From DASXUX01 sp036504595 (GTDB lineage: Bacteria; Planctomycetota; SZUA-567; H5-PLA8), in the NCBI GenBank assembly GCA_036504595.1, contig DASXUX010000044.1:1-64000 (forward strand): 64,000 bases of DNA, read 5' to 3'. Positions 1 to 9,053 of this stretch are shown piece after piece; position 1 is the stretch's first letter; every line of letters begins with the position of its first letter. A program made the position numbers and the translations under genes. Below the pieces are notes generated by a model that saw only the letters and a program-made list of their open reading frames with translations, had not been told where the DNA came from and searched no databases.

Positions 1-8
1 ATGAAAAG

Positions 9-704
9 TTGGGGCCGCACGGGAGAACAGCAGTAGGCAGGATGCAGGAGGCGGGAGGCAGGAGCAACGGCACGGGAAACAACGTGAAAACAGAAGACGC
101 GGAGAACGTGGATGGGGAGTGCAAGGTGGCCCCCTCACCCCGCGTTCGCTTCGCTCACGTCGGCCCTCTCCCTCGCGGGGGAGCGGGGAACCGGAGCGGC
201 GAGCGCGACGCCCGCGATACGAACGAGGGCCGGGGAGAGAACGGCACGCAATCCGGGAGGATTGCGCCACAAACGAAGCGACCGCAGTATTTTCGGGTTC
301 GTAATGCGGAGTGGCGGACGGAGGATGAAATTGAGGAGCGGGAACGGAGGACGAAGGAACTGCTCAAGAGGTTGCGGGCGGAGTGCAATCTGGAAGTGAT
401 GGCGCTGGAGTTGGGGTTTGCGAATGGCTCGCGGATGAAGCGGGCTTGTTTGAACGTGCTCGGCAAAACGTGGCGCGCGATTGAGAGGGGGCTCGTTGAG
501 GACGTGGTGCGGTATTATCTCTGCGCGGAAGACAAACTGCTGCGAGAACTCGCAAGTGGGGAGGATTCTATCTTGTCGTTCTGCGCAAGGGAGCTTTATT
601 GCGGAACGGAAGAGAAACCGGAGCCTCCGTTTTTGGATGAATGGTCGGGGCATGAACGGTTTGATCGCGAGTGGCTGGAATGGATGGCGGGAGCGTTTGG
701 ATAA
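9..704 (+). CDS. Hypothetical protein, N-terminus repeat-derived
   Basis: Unrecognised protein of at most 231 residues. The C-terminal 140 residues look like a real folded domain: a charged helix rich in E, R and K (about residues 98-125), a helix with 'LEVMALELGFANGSRMK', and a Trp/Asp-rich tail ending in 'WLEWMAGAFG'. The first 95 residues are low in complexity. They are encoded by a 7-nt repeat (36-63) and by a palindromic element (130-188) that occurs twice more in the window, so they are probably not ancestral. The start is uncertain: TTG at 9, ATG at 42 (itself inside the heptad repeat), or a later GTG or ATG. No ribosome binding site decides it. The gene lies alone and converges on pckG. 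Confidence 0.5.
   Translation: MGPHGRTAVGRMQEAGGRSNGTGNNVKTEDAENVDGECKVAPSPRVRFAHVGPLPRGGAGNRSGERDARDTNEGRGENGTQSGRIAPQTKRPQYFRVRNAEWRTEDEIEERERRTKELLKRLRAECNLEVMALELGFANGSRMKRACLNVLGKTWRAIERGLVEDVVRYYLCAEDKLLRELASGEDSILSFCARELYCGTEEKPEPPFLDEWSGHERFDREWLEWMAGAFG
36..63. repeat. 7-nt tandem repeat (GGCAGGA-type)
   Basis: Four consecutive 7-nt units, GGCAGGA, TGCAGGA, GGCGGGA and GGCAGGA, in exact register. It lies at the 5' edge of the first ORF and supplies its ATG at 42. Similar units follow stop codons at 13990, 21937 and 28362. Confidence 0.7.
130..188 (-). repeat. Palindromic element, CCCTCTCCC family, copy 1
   Basis: A G/C-rich element with a CCCCTCACCCC arm, a central GCTTCGCTC block and a CCCTCTCCCTCGCGGGGGAG hairpin. 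Two further copies are at 22491 (shortened, inside a gene) and at 59273 (full length, opposite orientation). Here it lies inside an open reading frame and is read through in frame. Confidence 0.75.
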
Positions 705-707
705 CTG

Positions 708-756
708 CGAACGACGAATGCCGAACGACGAAGGCGGACGAAAGAACGGAGAACGG
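708..756. repeat. 7-nt tandem repeat (CGAACGA-type)
   Basis: Seven consecutive degenerate 7-nt units, starting CGAACGA, CGAATGC, CGAACGA, CGAAGGC and drifting to AGAACGG. It begins three bases after the stop codon of the upstream gene. Confidence 0.65.
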
Positions 757-821
757 CAACGATAGCGATGGCGCGTAGTGCTGCGTGAACTTCAAGACTC
801 TGGAAGATCACCGAAAGGCTT

Positions 822-874
822 CTTGTCGCTACGCGACCCACCCGAAAGCGGACGGCTTTCGGGCGGGCCACCCT
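822..874 (+). repeat. Palindromic element, TTGTCGCT...GGGCCACCCTC family, copy 1
   Basis: A left hairpin (GTCGCTACGCGAC) is followed by a second hairpin (CCCGAAAG / GCTTTCGGG) and a GGGCCACCCTC tail. The same architecture is present in inverted orientation at 59437-59476 with a different second stem. It lies just downstream of the pckG stop codon and could also act as its transcription terminator, although no T-tract follows. Confidence 0.65.
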
Positions 875-881
875 CTACAGA

Positions 882-2663
882 CTAGGACTTGAGGCGTTTT
901 TCCAGCGCGTCGAGTTCTTCGAAGAGGGGCTTCGGGACGCGGGCGCCGTAGCCGGTCAAGTGCTGGCGGATGAGCGGGGCTTCTTCCTTCCAGTCGGCCG
1001 GATCGACGCTGAGCAGTTCTTTGACGCTCTCGGGCGACAGGTCGAGGCCCTTCAGGTCGATCGAGGCGGGCGTGGGCAGCATGCCGATGGGTGATTCGGC
1101 AGCGGCGGCCTTGCCGGCGACGCGTTCGAAGATCCACTTCAACACGCGGCTGTTTTCGCCATAGCCGGGCCAGAGGAAACGGTTCGCGTCATTTTTGCGG
1201 AACCAATTGACGTAGTAGATGCGCGGGAGTTTGTCGGGGCTGGTGCGCGTGCCGATCTTGAGCCAGTGCGCGAGGTAATCGCCGATGTTGTAGCCGCAGA
1301 AGGGCAGCATCGCGAAGGGATCGCGGCGGAGCTGGCCGATCCTTCCATTCGCGGCTGCGGTGATCTCCGACGAGAGGCAGGAGGCCAGAAAGACGCCCTG
1401 CCGCCAGCTCGTGGCTTCAGTCACCAGCGGGATCACGGTCGGACGGCGGCCGCCGAAGAGCATCGCGGAAATCGGCACGCCCTTGGGGTCTTCCCATTCC
1501 TTGCCGATGACCGGACACTGCCGGGCCGGCGTGGTGAAGCGGGCGTTGGGGTGCGAAGCTTTGCGGCCGCACTTCGGGTGCCATTCGCGGCGCATCCAGT
1601 CCACCAGTTCGGGCGGCGGCGTTGGGGTCATGTCTTCCCACCACACGTCGCCGTCGGGCGTGAGAGCGCAGTTGGTGAAGATGGAGTTCTTCGCGATGGT
1701 GGCAATGGCGTTCGGGTTGGATTGAACGGAGGTTCCGGGCGCGACGCCGAAGAAGCCGGCTTCGGGGTTGATCGCGTAGAGCCGGCCATCGGGGCCGAAT
1801 TTCATCCAGGCGATGTCGTCGCCGATGCATTCGACCTTCCAGCCGGGAACCGTCGGGTTGAGCATCGCCAGGTTGGTTTTGCCGCAGGCGCTGGGGAACG
1901 CGGCCGTGATGTACTTCACGTCGCCATCGGGCGAGGTCAGCTTCAAAATGAGCATGTGTTCGGCGAGCCAGCCTTCGTCGCGCGCGATCACGGACGCGAT
2001 GCGCAGCGCGAAGCACTTCTTGCCCAGCAATGCATTTCCGCCGTAACCGCTGCCGTAGGACCAGATCTCGCGGGTATCGGGGAAATGGCAGATGTACTTT
2101 TGCGCGGCGTTGCAGGGCCAGGGGGCGTCGGCCTCATTCGGTTCGAGCGGTGCGCCGATCGAGTGCAGGCAGCGGACAAAGTCGCCGTTGCCGAGAACCT
2201 CCAGTACCTTCGAGCCCACGCGCGTCATCAGGTGCATGTTGCAGACGACGTAGGGCGAATCGGTGAGTTCGACGCCGATCTTGGAAATGGGCGAGCCGAT
2301 CGGGCCCATGCTGTAAGGGATCACGTACAGCGTGCGGCCTTTCATCGCGCCCTTGAGGAGCTTGGAGAGCGTCGCTTTCATTTCGGTGGCGTCGCACCAG
2401 TTGTTCGTTGGGCCGGCGTCGTCTTTGTTCTTCGAACAGATGAAGGTCCGGTCTTCGACGCGCGCGACGTCCGCCGGATCGGAACGGCAATAATAGCTGT
2501 TGGGGCGTTTGGCTTCGTTCAGGCGAATGAACGTGCCGGTGTCCACCATGAGCTTGGCCATGGCGTCGTACTCTTTCTGCGAACCGTCACACCAGTAAAT
2601 TTTGTCTGGAGTGCACAGTGCGGCGACGTCTTCGACCCAAGCTTGCAGTTTTTCGTTGCGCAT
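882..2663 (-). CDS. pckG: Phosphoenolpyruvate carboxykinase (GTP)
   Basis: Interconverts oxaloacetate + GTP with phosphoenolpyruvate + GDP + CO2 in the cytosol, the first committed gluconeogenic step. The protein has 593 residues, the normal length for the GTP-dependent family. The signature P-loop 'FPSACGKTNLAM' lies at residues 256-267, with the reactive cysteine at C260 and the nucleotide-binding Lys/Thr at 262-263. The metal-site segment 'CIGDDIAWM' follows. Other family motifs are 'SGYGGNALLGKKCFALRIA' and 'FGGRRPTVIPLV'. The ATP-type family has different motifs and is excluded. It is monocistronic. The 204 bp between it and the next gene hold no ORF and presumably contain the promoter. 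Downstream is a palindromic element. Confidence 0.97.
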   Translation of the reverse strand: MRNEKLQAWVEDVAALCTPDKIYWCDGSQKEYDAMAKLMVDTGTFIRLNEAKRPNSYYCRSDPADVARVEDRTFICSKNKDDAGPTNNWCDATEMKATLSKLLKGAMKGRTLYVIPYSMGPIGSPISKIGVELTDSPYVVCNMHLMTRVGSKVLEVLGNGDFVRCLHSIGAPLEPNEADAPWPCNAAQKYICHFPDTREIWSYGSGYGGNALLGKKCFALRIASVIARDEGWLAEHMLILKLTSPDGDVKYITAAFPSACGKTNLAMLNPTVPGWKVECIGDDIAWMKFGPDGRLYAINPEAGFFGVAPGTSVQSNPNAIATIAKNSIFTNCALTPDGDVWWEDMTPTPPPELVDWMRREWHPKCGRKASHPNARFTTPARQCPVIGKEWEDPKGVPISAMLFGGRRPTVIPLVTEATSWRQGVFLASCLSSEITAAANGRIGQLRRDPFAMLPFCGYNIGDYLAHWLKIGTRTSPDKLPRIYYVNWFRKNDANRFLWPGYGENSRVLKWIFERVAGKAAAAESPIGMLPTPASIDLKGLDLSPESVKELLSVDPADWKEEAPLIRQHLTGYGARVPKPLFEELDALEKRLKS

Positions 2664-2867
2664 TCCGATGCCCTGTTTTGAATGAGAATTGCCCGTTTTC
2701 GCGGATGATTCTTAGGCTACTGACGCAGGAAGCCTGAAAAAGGAAGTTTCATCCGGCTCTGAGGCGGCAGAACTTATAGCAGGCGAAAAGCTGGCCGCAA
2801 CAGGTATTTCTGAAGTTTTCGCCATTTATTCCAAACGCATTTGGCGCTTGGTGTTAAACCCCCGCTT

Positions 2868-3599
2868 CTATTGACTATTCCAATCGTAGAAGCCTTGTCG
2901 AATGCGTTTTTTGCAGCGGAACAGTTCGGGGACGCCCGTGACGGCTTTGCTCACGGCGCTGTACTTCGACGAGCCGTGTTTGCGGGCTTCGTGCCGCGTG
3001 GGCAGTTCGCCGATTCGGTGCGGGTCCATGCCGCGGCGTACGAAGATCGGGATCAGGTAGCGGTGATCGTTGTCGATGAGCGTCAGGTCTTTGGTAAAGT
3101 TCGCTCGAATTGCGGTGAAGTTGCTTGCGGCGTCGCTGACGGGGCAGGTCATCAGCATTTGAATCAGCACGTTGCCCAGCCGCGAGATCGCAATCAAGGC
3201 TGCGGCGTGCTGCCGGCGAGTGCGGATGGCGTTGCAGAGATCGAGCCGGCCTTCTTCGACGGGCTGAATCAGCACGGGGATGTCTTCGGGTTGGTTCTGC
3301 AGGTCGGCGTCCATGGTCACGATGATGTCGCCGCTTGCGTTTCGGAAGCCGGTCTGAAAGCCGCCGGTTTGTCCGGAGCGCCGCGGATTCTGAACGGGTT
3401 TGAGGCGCGGGCGAGCGGCGGCGAGTTGCTTGAGCAGGTCCAGGCTGCCATCGGTGGAGTGATCGTCGCAAGCGACGTGTTCCCAGTCGCGGCCGCGTTT
3501 GCCGGCCCGCCAGGCTTCCATGGTTTTCTCGATGCGCTCAACCAGTTCGGGAATGTTGGCGGTTTCGTTATGGATAGGGGTGACGATCGATACACGCAT
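2868..3599 (-). CDS. Family 2 glycosyltransferase (DPM1/GtrB-like)
   Basis: Transfers a sugar from a nucleotide donor, probably to a polyprenyl phosphate. I placed the start at the ATG at 3599, giving 243 residues, because 'MRVSIVTPIHNETANIPEL' is the classic GT2 N-terminus; the longer reading overlaps the upstream gene. 'ACDDHSTDGSLDLL' and the metal-binding 'VTMDADLQNQPEDIP' (DxD-type DAD) are present, as is 'SRLGNVLIQ' before the C-terminal region. It lacks the two C-terminal membrane helices of GtrB-type enzymes. It starts 7 nt after the flippase-like gene, so the two are almost certainly co-transcribed and may build and move a lipid-linked sugar. Confidence 0.9.
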   Translation of the reverse strand: MRVSIVTPIHNETANIPELVERIEKTMEAWRAGKRGRDWEHVACDDHSTDGSLDLLKQLAAARPRLKPVQNPRRSGQTGGFQTGFRNASGDIIVTMDADLQNQPEDIPVLIQPVEEGRLDLCNAIRTRRQHAAALIAISRLGNVLIQMLMTCPVSDAASNFTAIRANFTKDLTLIDNDHRYLIPIFVRRGMDPHRIGELPTRHEARKHGSSKYSAVSKAVTGVPELFRCKKRIRQGFYDWNSQ

Positions 3600-3606
3600 T
3601 TTGCCG

Positions 3607-4644
3607 TTACGCGACCGCCTCCGTTTCTGCCTGAGTGACGTCTTCCGTCTCCGCTTTGGTGGGCCGGGGCATTCCGCTGACCAGATACACGATGCCACCG
3701 ATGAGACTGGAGACAACAATAATGCTGAAGAACGTCAAAGAAAGCGCCAGCGCGGTATTCTTCACATCGGCGGTGCGGCCCAACTGGCCCATCAGGATCG
3801 CGCAGAAGATCGCTTCGCGCACGCCGACGCCGTTGAACGTAATCGGCAGCAGGCTGGCGATCGCCTGAAACGGAACAAGCGCGCAGAAGACCAGGGGCGA
3901 GAGCGGAATCCCCATGCCCCACGCCAGCAGGCACACGACGCCGATTTCGCTGAGCTGATAGATCAGGGAAAGCAGGAACGTCCAGGCGTATGCTCGAACC
4001 GGTTTGCGGAAGGCTTGAACGGAGTTGTGCAGACGTTCGAGCTTCACATTGAGGAAGCCCAAGCGCACGCGGCTGATTACGGCTTCGATCGCGTGGCAGA
4101 AGCTATCGCTGAAGATCGCGGCGTTCGCCGCGATCCACCCGGCCAGGAGGAAAGCGAAGATGGGCCAGATGGGGAGCGGCGGAAAGTGGTGCTTGAATAC
4201 GGTCGCTTCGATCGTCGCTCGCATCGCCGTGGACGAGGCCAGCCCGATCACCAGCAGCGCGGCCAGGCCCACGTTGCGATCCATGAAGACGGACGCAAAG
4301 GCGCCGGACTTGGTGCCGGTCTGGCGGCTCATGCCGACGACGCGGATGACATCGCCGCCGATGGACGTCGGCAGGCACATGTTGAAGAACATGCCGCTGA
4401 AATAGACGGCCCACGTTTTTGGAAAGCTTGCCGGCCGCCCGCCCATGGCCGAAAGCAGCCCCCAGCGGTATGCCGACAGAGTCTGGCCGGCGAGGTTAAG
4501 CGCCAGCGCACCGAGCAAGACGAGCACCGGAGCGTCCAGCATGCGCACGAAGACGTCTCGGTTGGCCACTTCATGTTTGTTGAACAGGAACGCGACCAGT
4601 CCGACGCCTACGCACAATCGAATAACGAACTTCGCAACAGACAT
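3607..4644 (-). CDS. Flippase-like integral membrane protein (LPG_synthase_TM/UPF0104 family)
   Basis: Polytopic membrane protein with about eight hydrophobic segments and the family features 'LLSAMGGRPASFPKTWAVYF' and 'LPTSIGGDVIRVVGMSR', the conserved GGDxxR loop of this family. The C-terminal motif 'PITFNGVGVREAIF' (NGxGxRE) is also diagnostic. I placed the start at the ATG at 4644 (345 residues), because the extra 41 residues of the longest frame overlap the promoter region of the divergent kinase gene. Members lie beside glycosyltransferases in many bacteria and are thought to move or help modify lipid-linked sugars. The downstream glycosyltransferase supports that role here. Confidence 0.85.
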   Translation of the reverse strand: MSVAKFVIRLCVGVGLVAFLFNKHEVANRDVFVRMLDAPVLVLLGALALNLAGQTLSAYRWGLLSAMGGRPASFPKTWAVYFSGMFFNMCLPTSIGGDVIRVVGMSRQTGTKSGAFASVFMDRNVGLAALLVIGLASSTAMRATIEATVFKHHFPPLPIWPIFAFLLAGWIAANAAIFSDSFCHAIEAVISRVRLGFLNVKLERLHNSVQAFRKPVRAYAWTFLLSLIYQLSEIGVVCLLAWGMGIPLSPLVFCALVPFQAIASLLPITFNGVGVREAIFCAILMGQLGRTADVKNTALALSLTFFSIIVVSSLIGGIVYLVSGMPRPTKAETEDVTQAETEAVA

Positions 4645-4814
4645 CTGGCCAAACCTAAAGTTCTCAGCAAACTGGAAGGACAAAACAATGGACTTCCAGA
4701 CATGAAGAAGACAGACTATAGCGCAGGCAAGACCCAGTTCAAGTCGGGCCGTTGCCGTATGGGGCACTTTCCGATGCAGAGATGACTTTTTCGAGCGCGA
4801 AGCAGGAGTATTCC

Positions 4815-7082
4815 ATGTTCGACCTCGGCACTTTCATCAAGAACACAAACGAGGAATCGCTCGAAGCCTTCAAAGGCCAGAAACGGATCCTGTCCTATCA
4901 GCAGTACCTGGAGGCCTTTATCGCCAACCCGGTGCGTATGGGCCGTTCCGCCGCGCAGTACGTCCTGGACTGTTTTGAGTTCTATGGCTCGCGCGAAGTG
5001 GAAAGCATCGGCGGAAAGTTCCTGCACTGGAACATTTTTGACGCGCCTTGGGACCGTGGCCGCAACAAGCTGATCGGGCAGGAACCGGTGCAGAACGAAC
5101 TGCACCGGCACTTGCGGCGCTTCTCCGGCGGCGGCATGGCCGACAAGCTGGTGCTGCTGCATGGACCGAACGGTTCGGCAAAAAGCACGATCATCGACCT
5201 GCTCTTCCGAGGCTTGGAGAGCTACTCGCTGCAGGCCGAGGGCGCGCTCTTCCGCTTCAACTGGATCTTCACCGAGAAGACCGAAGGGAAGAACATCGGC
5301 TTTGGGGCCAGCCGCGAGGAACTGCCGCGCGACACGCTGGCGTTCCTCGAAGAAGAGCTCGTTTCGTGCAAGCTGCCGAGCCCTTTGCGCGAACCGCCGT
5401 TCTTCCTGATCCCCGTCGAGCAGCGTTCGAAGCTCCTCGACCAGCTCATCGAAGCGGCGCCGCGGGACGTGCTGCTGGCGGAACGGATGCGTGGGCCGTT
5501 CCTGCGCGAAGGGCAGCTTTCGACGCGCAACAAGCAGGTCTTCGATGCCTTGGCCAACGCCTATCGCGGCGACTGGCTGCGCGTGTTGAGGCATGTGCAG
5601 GTGGAACGCTATTTCATTTCGAAGCGCTACCGCACCGGAGCAGCGGCCATCGAGCCTCAGCAGGCCGTGGACGCCAACACCCGGCCGATGACGTTCGAAC
5701 ACGGCGTAGAATTGCCGCCGGTGCTGCAAGGCTTGCAGCTTATGGATCTGACCGGCGAACTGATCGAGGCCAGCGGCGGGATTGTTGAGTACTCCGATTT
5801 CTTGAAGCGCAACCTGGAGTTGAACAAGTATCTGCTCTCGACGATTGAACGCGGAAAAGTCACGCTTCCGGGCGCAGTCGAGGAGCTCAATCAGGTGATG
5901 GTCGGCACCTGCAACGAGAAGCAGCTCACGGCCTTCAAGAGCATGCCGGATTTCACCAGCTACAAGGGGCGCATCGAGCTGATTCGCGCCCCGTATCTGC
6001 TGGAGTGGCGCAAGGAGCGGGCGATCTACGCGCCGTTCCTCGAGGAACAGAGCCAGACGCGCCACGTCGCTCCGCACAGCGCCGATGTCGCGGCGTTGTG
6101 GGCGGTGATGACGCGGTTGCGGCGGCCGGATCCCGGGAATTATTCCAACGACCTGTCGAGCGTGATCCGACGCCTGACGCCGCTGGAAAAAGCCAAGCTG
6201 TACGATAGCGGCGAGACGCCGGAAGACCTGAGCACGGAAGACAAGCGGCTGCTCCGGTCGGCGCTCCCGCAGTTGCGCGACGAGCACCGCGAATCGACGG
6301 CGGAGTTCGAGGGCTTCATCTGCGCCGCGTACGAAGGCCGGCGTGGGGCGTCCGCGCGCGAGATGAAATCGCTGCTGGCCGAAGCGGCCGCTGAGCGCTC
6401 GCGCAAGTTCCTGTCGCCGCTGGCAATCTTCGAGGCGATCGAGCGGCTGTTGCGCGACCGTTCGGTGTACGATTTCCTGCGTCTGGAAAGCGACCAGGGC
6501 TATCACGATTGTGAAGCGTTCACGGAGGCCGTGCGCGACGAGTATTACAAATGGGTCTCGGTCGAAGTGTACGATTCCATGGGACTGGTCGAGGAAACGG
6601 AGTACGACCGGCGCGTGGATGACTATTTTAAGCACGTGCGCGCGTATGTGGCGAATGAGAAAGTGCGGAACACGCGCACGGGCGCGTTCGAAGACCCGAG
6701 CGTCGAGGTCATGGAAGGGCTCGAAAAGCTGATGGATTTGCGCGAGCCGGCCGATGCCTTCCGGCGCAACCTCTTTACGAAGATCGCGGCCTATTCGCTC
6801 GAACATCGCAACGAGAAGATCAACTACCATGAGATCTTCGCCGACCTGTTCGCGAACTTGCGCGACGCGTACTACCGCGACAAGTCCGAGGCCCTGGTCA
6901 ATCAGGCTCAGAACGTCCTGCTCTTCGGCACGCCGGACGCGAACCTCATTCCTGCGCCGGAACGGCCGAAAGTCGAGCGCACGCTGCAAGTCATGCGCGA
7001 GAAGTACGGCTACAGCGACGACAGCGCGAAGGAAGCGATCAGCTTTGTGCTGCGGACGGTGCGGGAAAAAGAGACGAGCTGA
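4815..7082 (+). CDS. prkA: PrkA-type serine protein kinase (AAA core)
   Basis: Cytosolic protein of 755 residues with the PrkA architecture: an N-terminal AAA domain with Walker A 'GPNGSAKST' (about residue 117), the family segments 'FSGGGMADKLVLLHGP' and 'NLELNKYLLSTIERG', and a C-terminal kinase-like region. In other bacteria PrkA phosphorylates proteins in starvation or sporulation responses, or acts as an ATPase/protease. I chose ATG at 4815 because AGGAG lies six bases upstream; the longer frame from 4752 lacks such a site. The usual partners (YeaH/YhbH, SpoVR) are not next to it. It is divergent from the flippase/glycosyltransferase pair, with 170 bp between the starts. It is slightly longer than typical PrkA. 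Confidence 0.92.
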   Translation: MFDLGTFIKNTNEESLEAFKGQKRILSYQQYLEAFIANPVRMGRSAAQYVLDCFEFYGSREVESIGGKFLHWNIFDAPWDRGRNKLIGQEPVQNELHRHLRRFSGGGMADKLVLLHGPNGSAKSTIIDLLFRGLESYSLQAEGALFRFNWIFTEKTEGKNIGFGASREELPRDTLAFLEEELVSCKLPSPLREPPFFLIPVEQRSKLLDQLIEAAPRDVLLAERMRGPFLREGQLSTRNKQVFDALANAYRGDWLRVLRHVQVERYFISKRYRTGAAAIEPQQAVDANTRPMTFEHGVELPPVLQGLQLMDLTGELIEASGGIVEYSDFLKRNLELNKYLLSTIERGKVTLPGAVEELNQVMVGTCNEKQLTAFKSMPDFTSYKGRIELIRAPYLLEWRKERAIYAPFLEEQSQTRHVAPHSADVAALWAVMTRLRRPDPGNYSNDLSSVIRRLTPLEKAKLYDSGETPEDLSTEDKRLLRSALPQLRDEHRESTAEFEGFICAAYEGRRGASAREMKSLLAEAAAERSRKFLSPLAIFEAIERLLRDRSVYDFLRLESDQGYHDCEAFTEAVRDEYYKWVSVEVYDSMGLVEETEYDRRVDDYFKHVRAYVANEKVRNTRTGAFEDPSVEVMEGLEKLMDLREPADAFRRNLFTKIAAYSLEHRNEKINYHEIFADLFANLRDAYYRDKSEALVNQAQNVLLFGTPDANLIPAPERPKVERTLQVMREKYGYSDDSAKEAISFVLRTVREKETS

Positions 7083-7171
7083 ATTCAGAACTCAAGACGC
7101 AAAATGCAAAAGTGCGGCGAGTGACGCTGACGTCTCCGAACGGAGCTCGGGCTAGGGAAAGAACAACGACG

Positions 7172-7684
7172 ATGCGGTCATTTCCTATAGCCACCTGGAG
7201 GGTAACTCTGATATTCCTGCTCCCGATCTTTGCTTTGTTTGGTTTATTTCTATTTCTGGCAGTTGAAACACTCCGAATGTGGATTTCATTCCCTTTCGCC
7301 TCTAGCTCGATTTCCCCGTACTTTGCGCACGCTGGATTTGCAGTTCTCGAGCTGAATTTCCTACTCCCGGTTTTCGGCTTCTGGCTTCTCAAACCGCGCT
7401 TGCGGCTAGTGCACCTATCGTCACGATCTGTTGCTCTTGGCGAAGAAAGGCTGGTGATCTTCGGCATCTTCCACAAAGAGCAGGTGGACTTGCGAGAATT
7501 CAATCTCGCCGTCGGCGCTAAGTTTATCAAGCTTACGCCCAAGGCCGCAAACGGCCCGGTCATTTACACTTTTTCGAACGCTGGATTTAAGCATGCTGAC
7601 TTCGATGCGCTGAAAGCTGCCCTGCAGGAATACTACAGTACTGAGACTGTACCGGAAGATGCCGGAACTTCGGAGAGATCATGA
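7172..7684 (+). CDS. Hypothetical two-helix membrane protein
   Basis: 170 residues from ATG at 7172; the longer frame only adds a basic, low-complexity leader. Two strongly hydrophobic segments are visible (about residues 10-33 and 53-75), followed by a soluble, beta-rich C-terminal half of about 85 residues with 'SSRSVALGEERLVIFGIF'. That fits a small PH-like cytosolic domain behind a membrane hairpin, but no family is recognised. The stop overlaps the start of the zinc-ribbon gene (ATGA), so the two are translationally coupled. Confidence 0.6.
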   Translation: MRSFPIATWRVTLIFLLPIFALFGLFLFLAVETLRMWISFPFASSSISPYFAHAGFAVLELNFLLPVFGFWLLKPRLRLVHLSSRSVALGEERLVIFGIFHKEQVDLREFNLAVGAKFIKLTPKAANGPVIYTFSNAGFKHADFDALKAALQEYYSTETVPEDAGTSERS

Positions 7685-7926
7685 CTCAGCCCCGCTGCCC
7701 CGGAACCGACCAGCGCTACTGGAAGCCGGACGATATTTCGTACCAGACGTGTCCGCACTGCGGCGCGGAAGTCGAAATCTGGAAAGACGAACCGGTGCGG
7801 CTGTGCCCGGAGTGCAAGAAAGACGTCCGCAACTGCAAGCTTGATCTTTCTTGCGCGAAATGGTGTTTGTATGCGAAGGACTGCCCGGGCGCGCAGATGG
7901 GGCCGCAATCGCCACAGATTTCTTGA
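7681..7926 (+). CDS. Small zinc-ribbon protein
   Basis: 81 residues with eight cysteines. 'CPHCGAEVEIW' and 'CPECKKDVRNC' form a clear CxxC...CxxC zinc ribbon at about residues 24-46. It is followed by a second Cys group, 'CAKWCLYAKDC' (59-69). Function unknown; such proteins often report as iron-sulfur-adjacent or rubredoxin-like hypothetical proteins. It starts inside the stop of the preceding membrane-protein gene. Confidence 0.7.
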   Translation: MTQPRCPGTDQRYWKPDDISYQTCPHCGAEVEIWKDEPVRLCPECKKDVRNCKLDLSCAKWCLYAKDCPGAQMGPQSPQIS

Positions 7927-8106
7927 ACCGCAAAGGCGCGCAGGCGCAAAGAACAGCGTCACTGGTCATTTGATCATTGATGCTGTGCGGGCGTAGCGGC
8001 ATGCAACTCGACCCACAGGCGAGAGAAGAAAGGGAATATCAGTTCGGGGCGCTAGTCGGTACGCTGAGCCATTCAAGCAACCGGTATCGACGGACAGCGC
8101 GAGCGT

Positions 8107-8490
8107 ATGAGCGAGCAGGCGAAAAAACGCGGATGGTTTCAGTTGCATTTGAGTACGTGTATCGTGCTGATGTTTGTGGCGGGAGGGCTGCTTGGCGCCA
8201 ACCTTTGGCCGCTAACTCATGGCCCCGACAAGCCAGAAATCAGAAACGAAATCGACCAACTCAAGTTTGACGTGGCTATGTTGCGATGGGAACTAACTGA
8301 GAGAAACGGTGGTTGGCCGTTCTCGGCATGGGGTGGCCAGGGTCGCTATGGGACGAAGCGTTGGTGGCACCTCGATCCACCGTGGCGCACGAATGGCCTG
8401 ATTTGCGACGTTCTAATAGCGATTCTGCTGTTGGGCGGAACGGCAATCTTGTGTGAATGGCGCATTCGCCGTGAGGAACGTCGCCCATGA
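8107..8490 (+). CDS. Hypothetical membrane protein
   Basis: 127 residues with hydrophobic segments near residues 13-32 and 98-116, enclosing a Trp-rich loop ('GGWPFSAWGGQGRYG', 'HLDPPWRTNG'). 'FQLHLSTCIVLMFV' matches the start of a domain seen repeatedly in small planctomycete membrane proteins. The stop overlaps the start of the next gene (ATGA), and both proteins carry the 'GWPxxFW..DG' type loop, so they are probably paralogous neighbours. Function unknown. Confidence 0.6.
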   Translation: MSEQAKKRGWFQLHLSTCIVLMFVAGGLLGANLWPLTHGPDKPEIRNEIDQLKFDVAMLRWELTERNGGWPFSAWGGQGRYGTKRWWHLDPPWRTNGLICDVLIAILLLGGTAILCEWRIRREERRP

Positions 8491-9017
8491 CCGAGCAACC
8501 AGCCAGCATCGCAACGCGGGTTCAGCGCCGTTGGTTTCGGCGCGAAGTTTTCCGGATACATCCTGCATCCGGTGTCGTCGTGTGCCTTGTAACTCTCGTG
8601 CTGATCGCATTGAATCGTTGGGAAAGATCAACTGACGAACTGGGCTGGCCGTGGGCGTTTTGGACGTGGGACGGACATCATCAACCAGAAATGATTGCCG
8701 ACATGCTGGTCGCTCTATCAATGCAGGCTTGCGCGATCGTTGGTTGCGAGTTGTTTATCCGCTACGGCGCTCAACTGAAGAAACTCCGGGTGCGGTTTTC
8801 GCTTTCGACGCTGCTCGCTCTCGTGCTGTTGATCGGGAGCGCGGGTGCGCTCTGGCTGAGGTGCGAGCGGTGGGAGCGATTCTGGGAGTGCCTCTGGCAG
8901 CATACCCGCGCCGAATACTGGTGGGGCGTGGCGTGGCTGCCGGAGTTCTGGCTCACGCTGCTGTTGGGTGGCGCTTTGGTCTGGAGCGTGTGGCGGGACA
9001 GGCGGAGTTTGTCGTGA
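8487..9017 (+). CDS. Hypothetical membrane protein, paralogue of the preceding gene
   Basis: 176 residues with four hydrophobic stretches (about 28-45, 72-88, 101-117 and 150-168). The 'LRVRFSLSTLLALVLLIG' stretch is a motif common in small planctomycete membrane proteins. It shares 'LGWPWAFWTWDG' with the corresponding loop of the preceding protein. It is translationally coupled to that gene by a 4-nt overlap. No enzymatic motif is visible. Confidence 0.6.
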   Translation: MTEQPASIATRVQRRWFRREVFRIHPASGVVVCLVTLVLIALNRWERSTDELGWPWAFWTWDGHHQPEMIADMLVALSMQACAIVGCELFIRYGAQLKKLRVRFSLSTLLALVLLIGSAGALWLRCERWERFWECLWQHTRAEYWWGVAWLPEFWLTLLLGGALVWSVWRDRRSLS

Positions 9018-9053
9018 ACGGGCGCCATGCAGCGGACTGTATAGGCTGGCTAG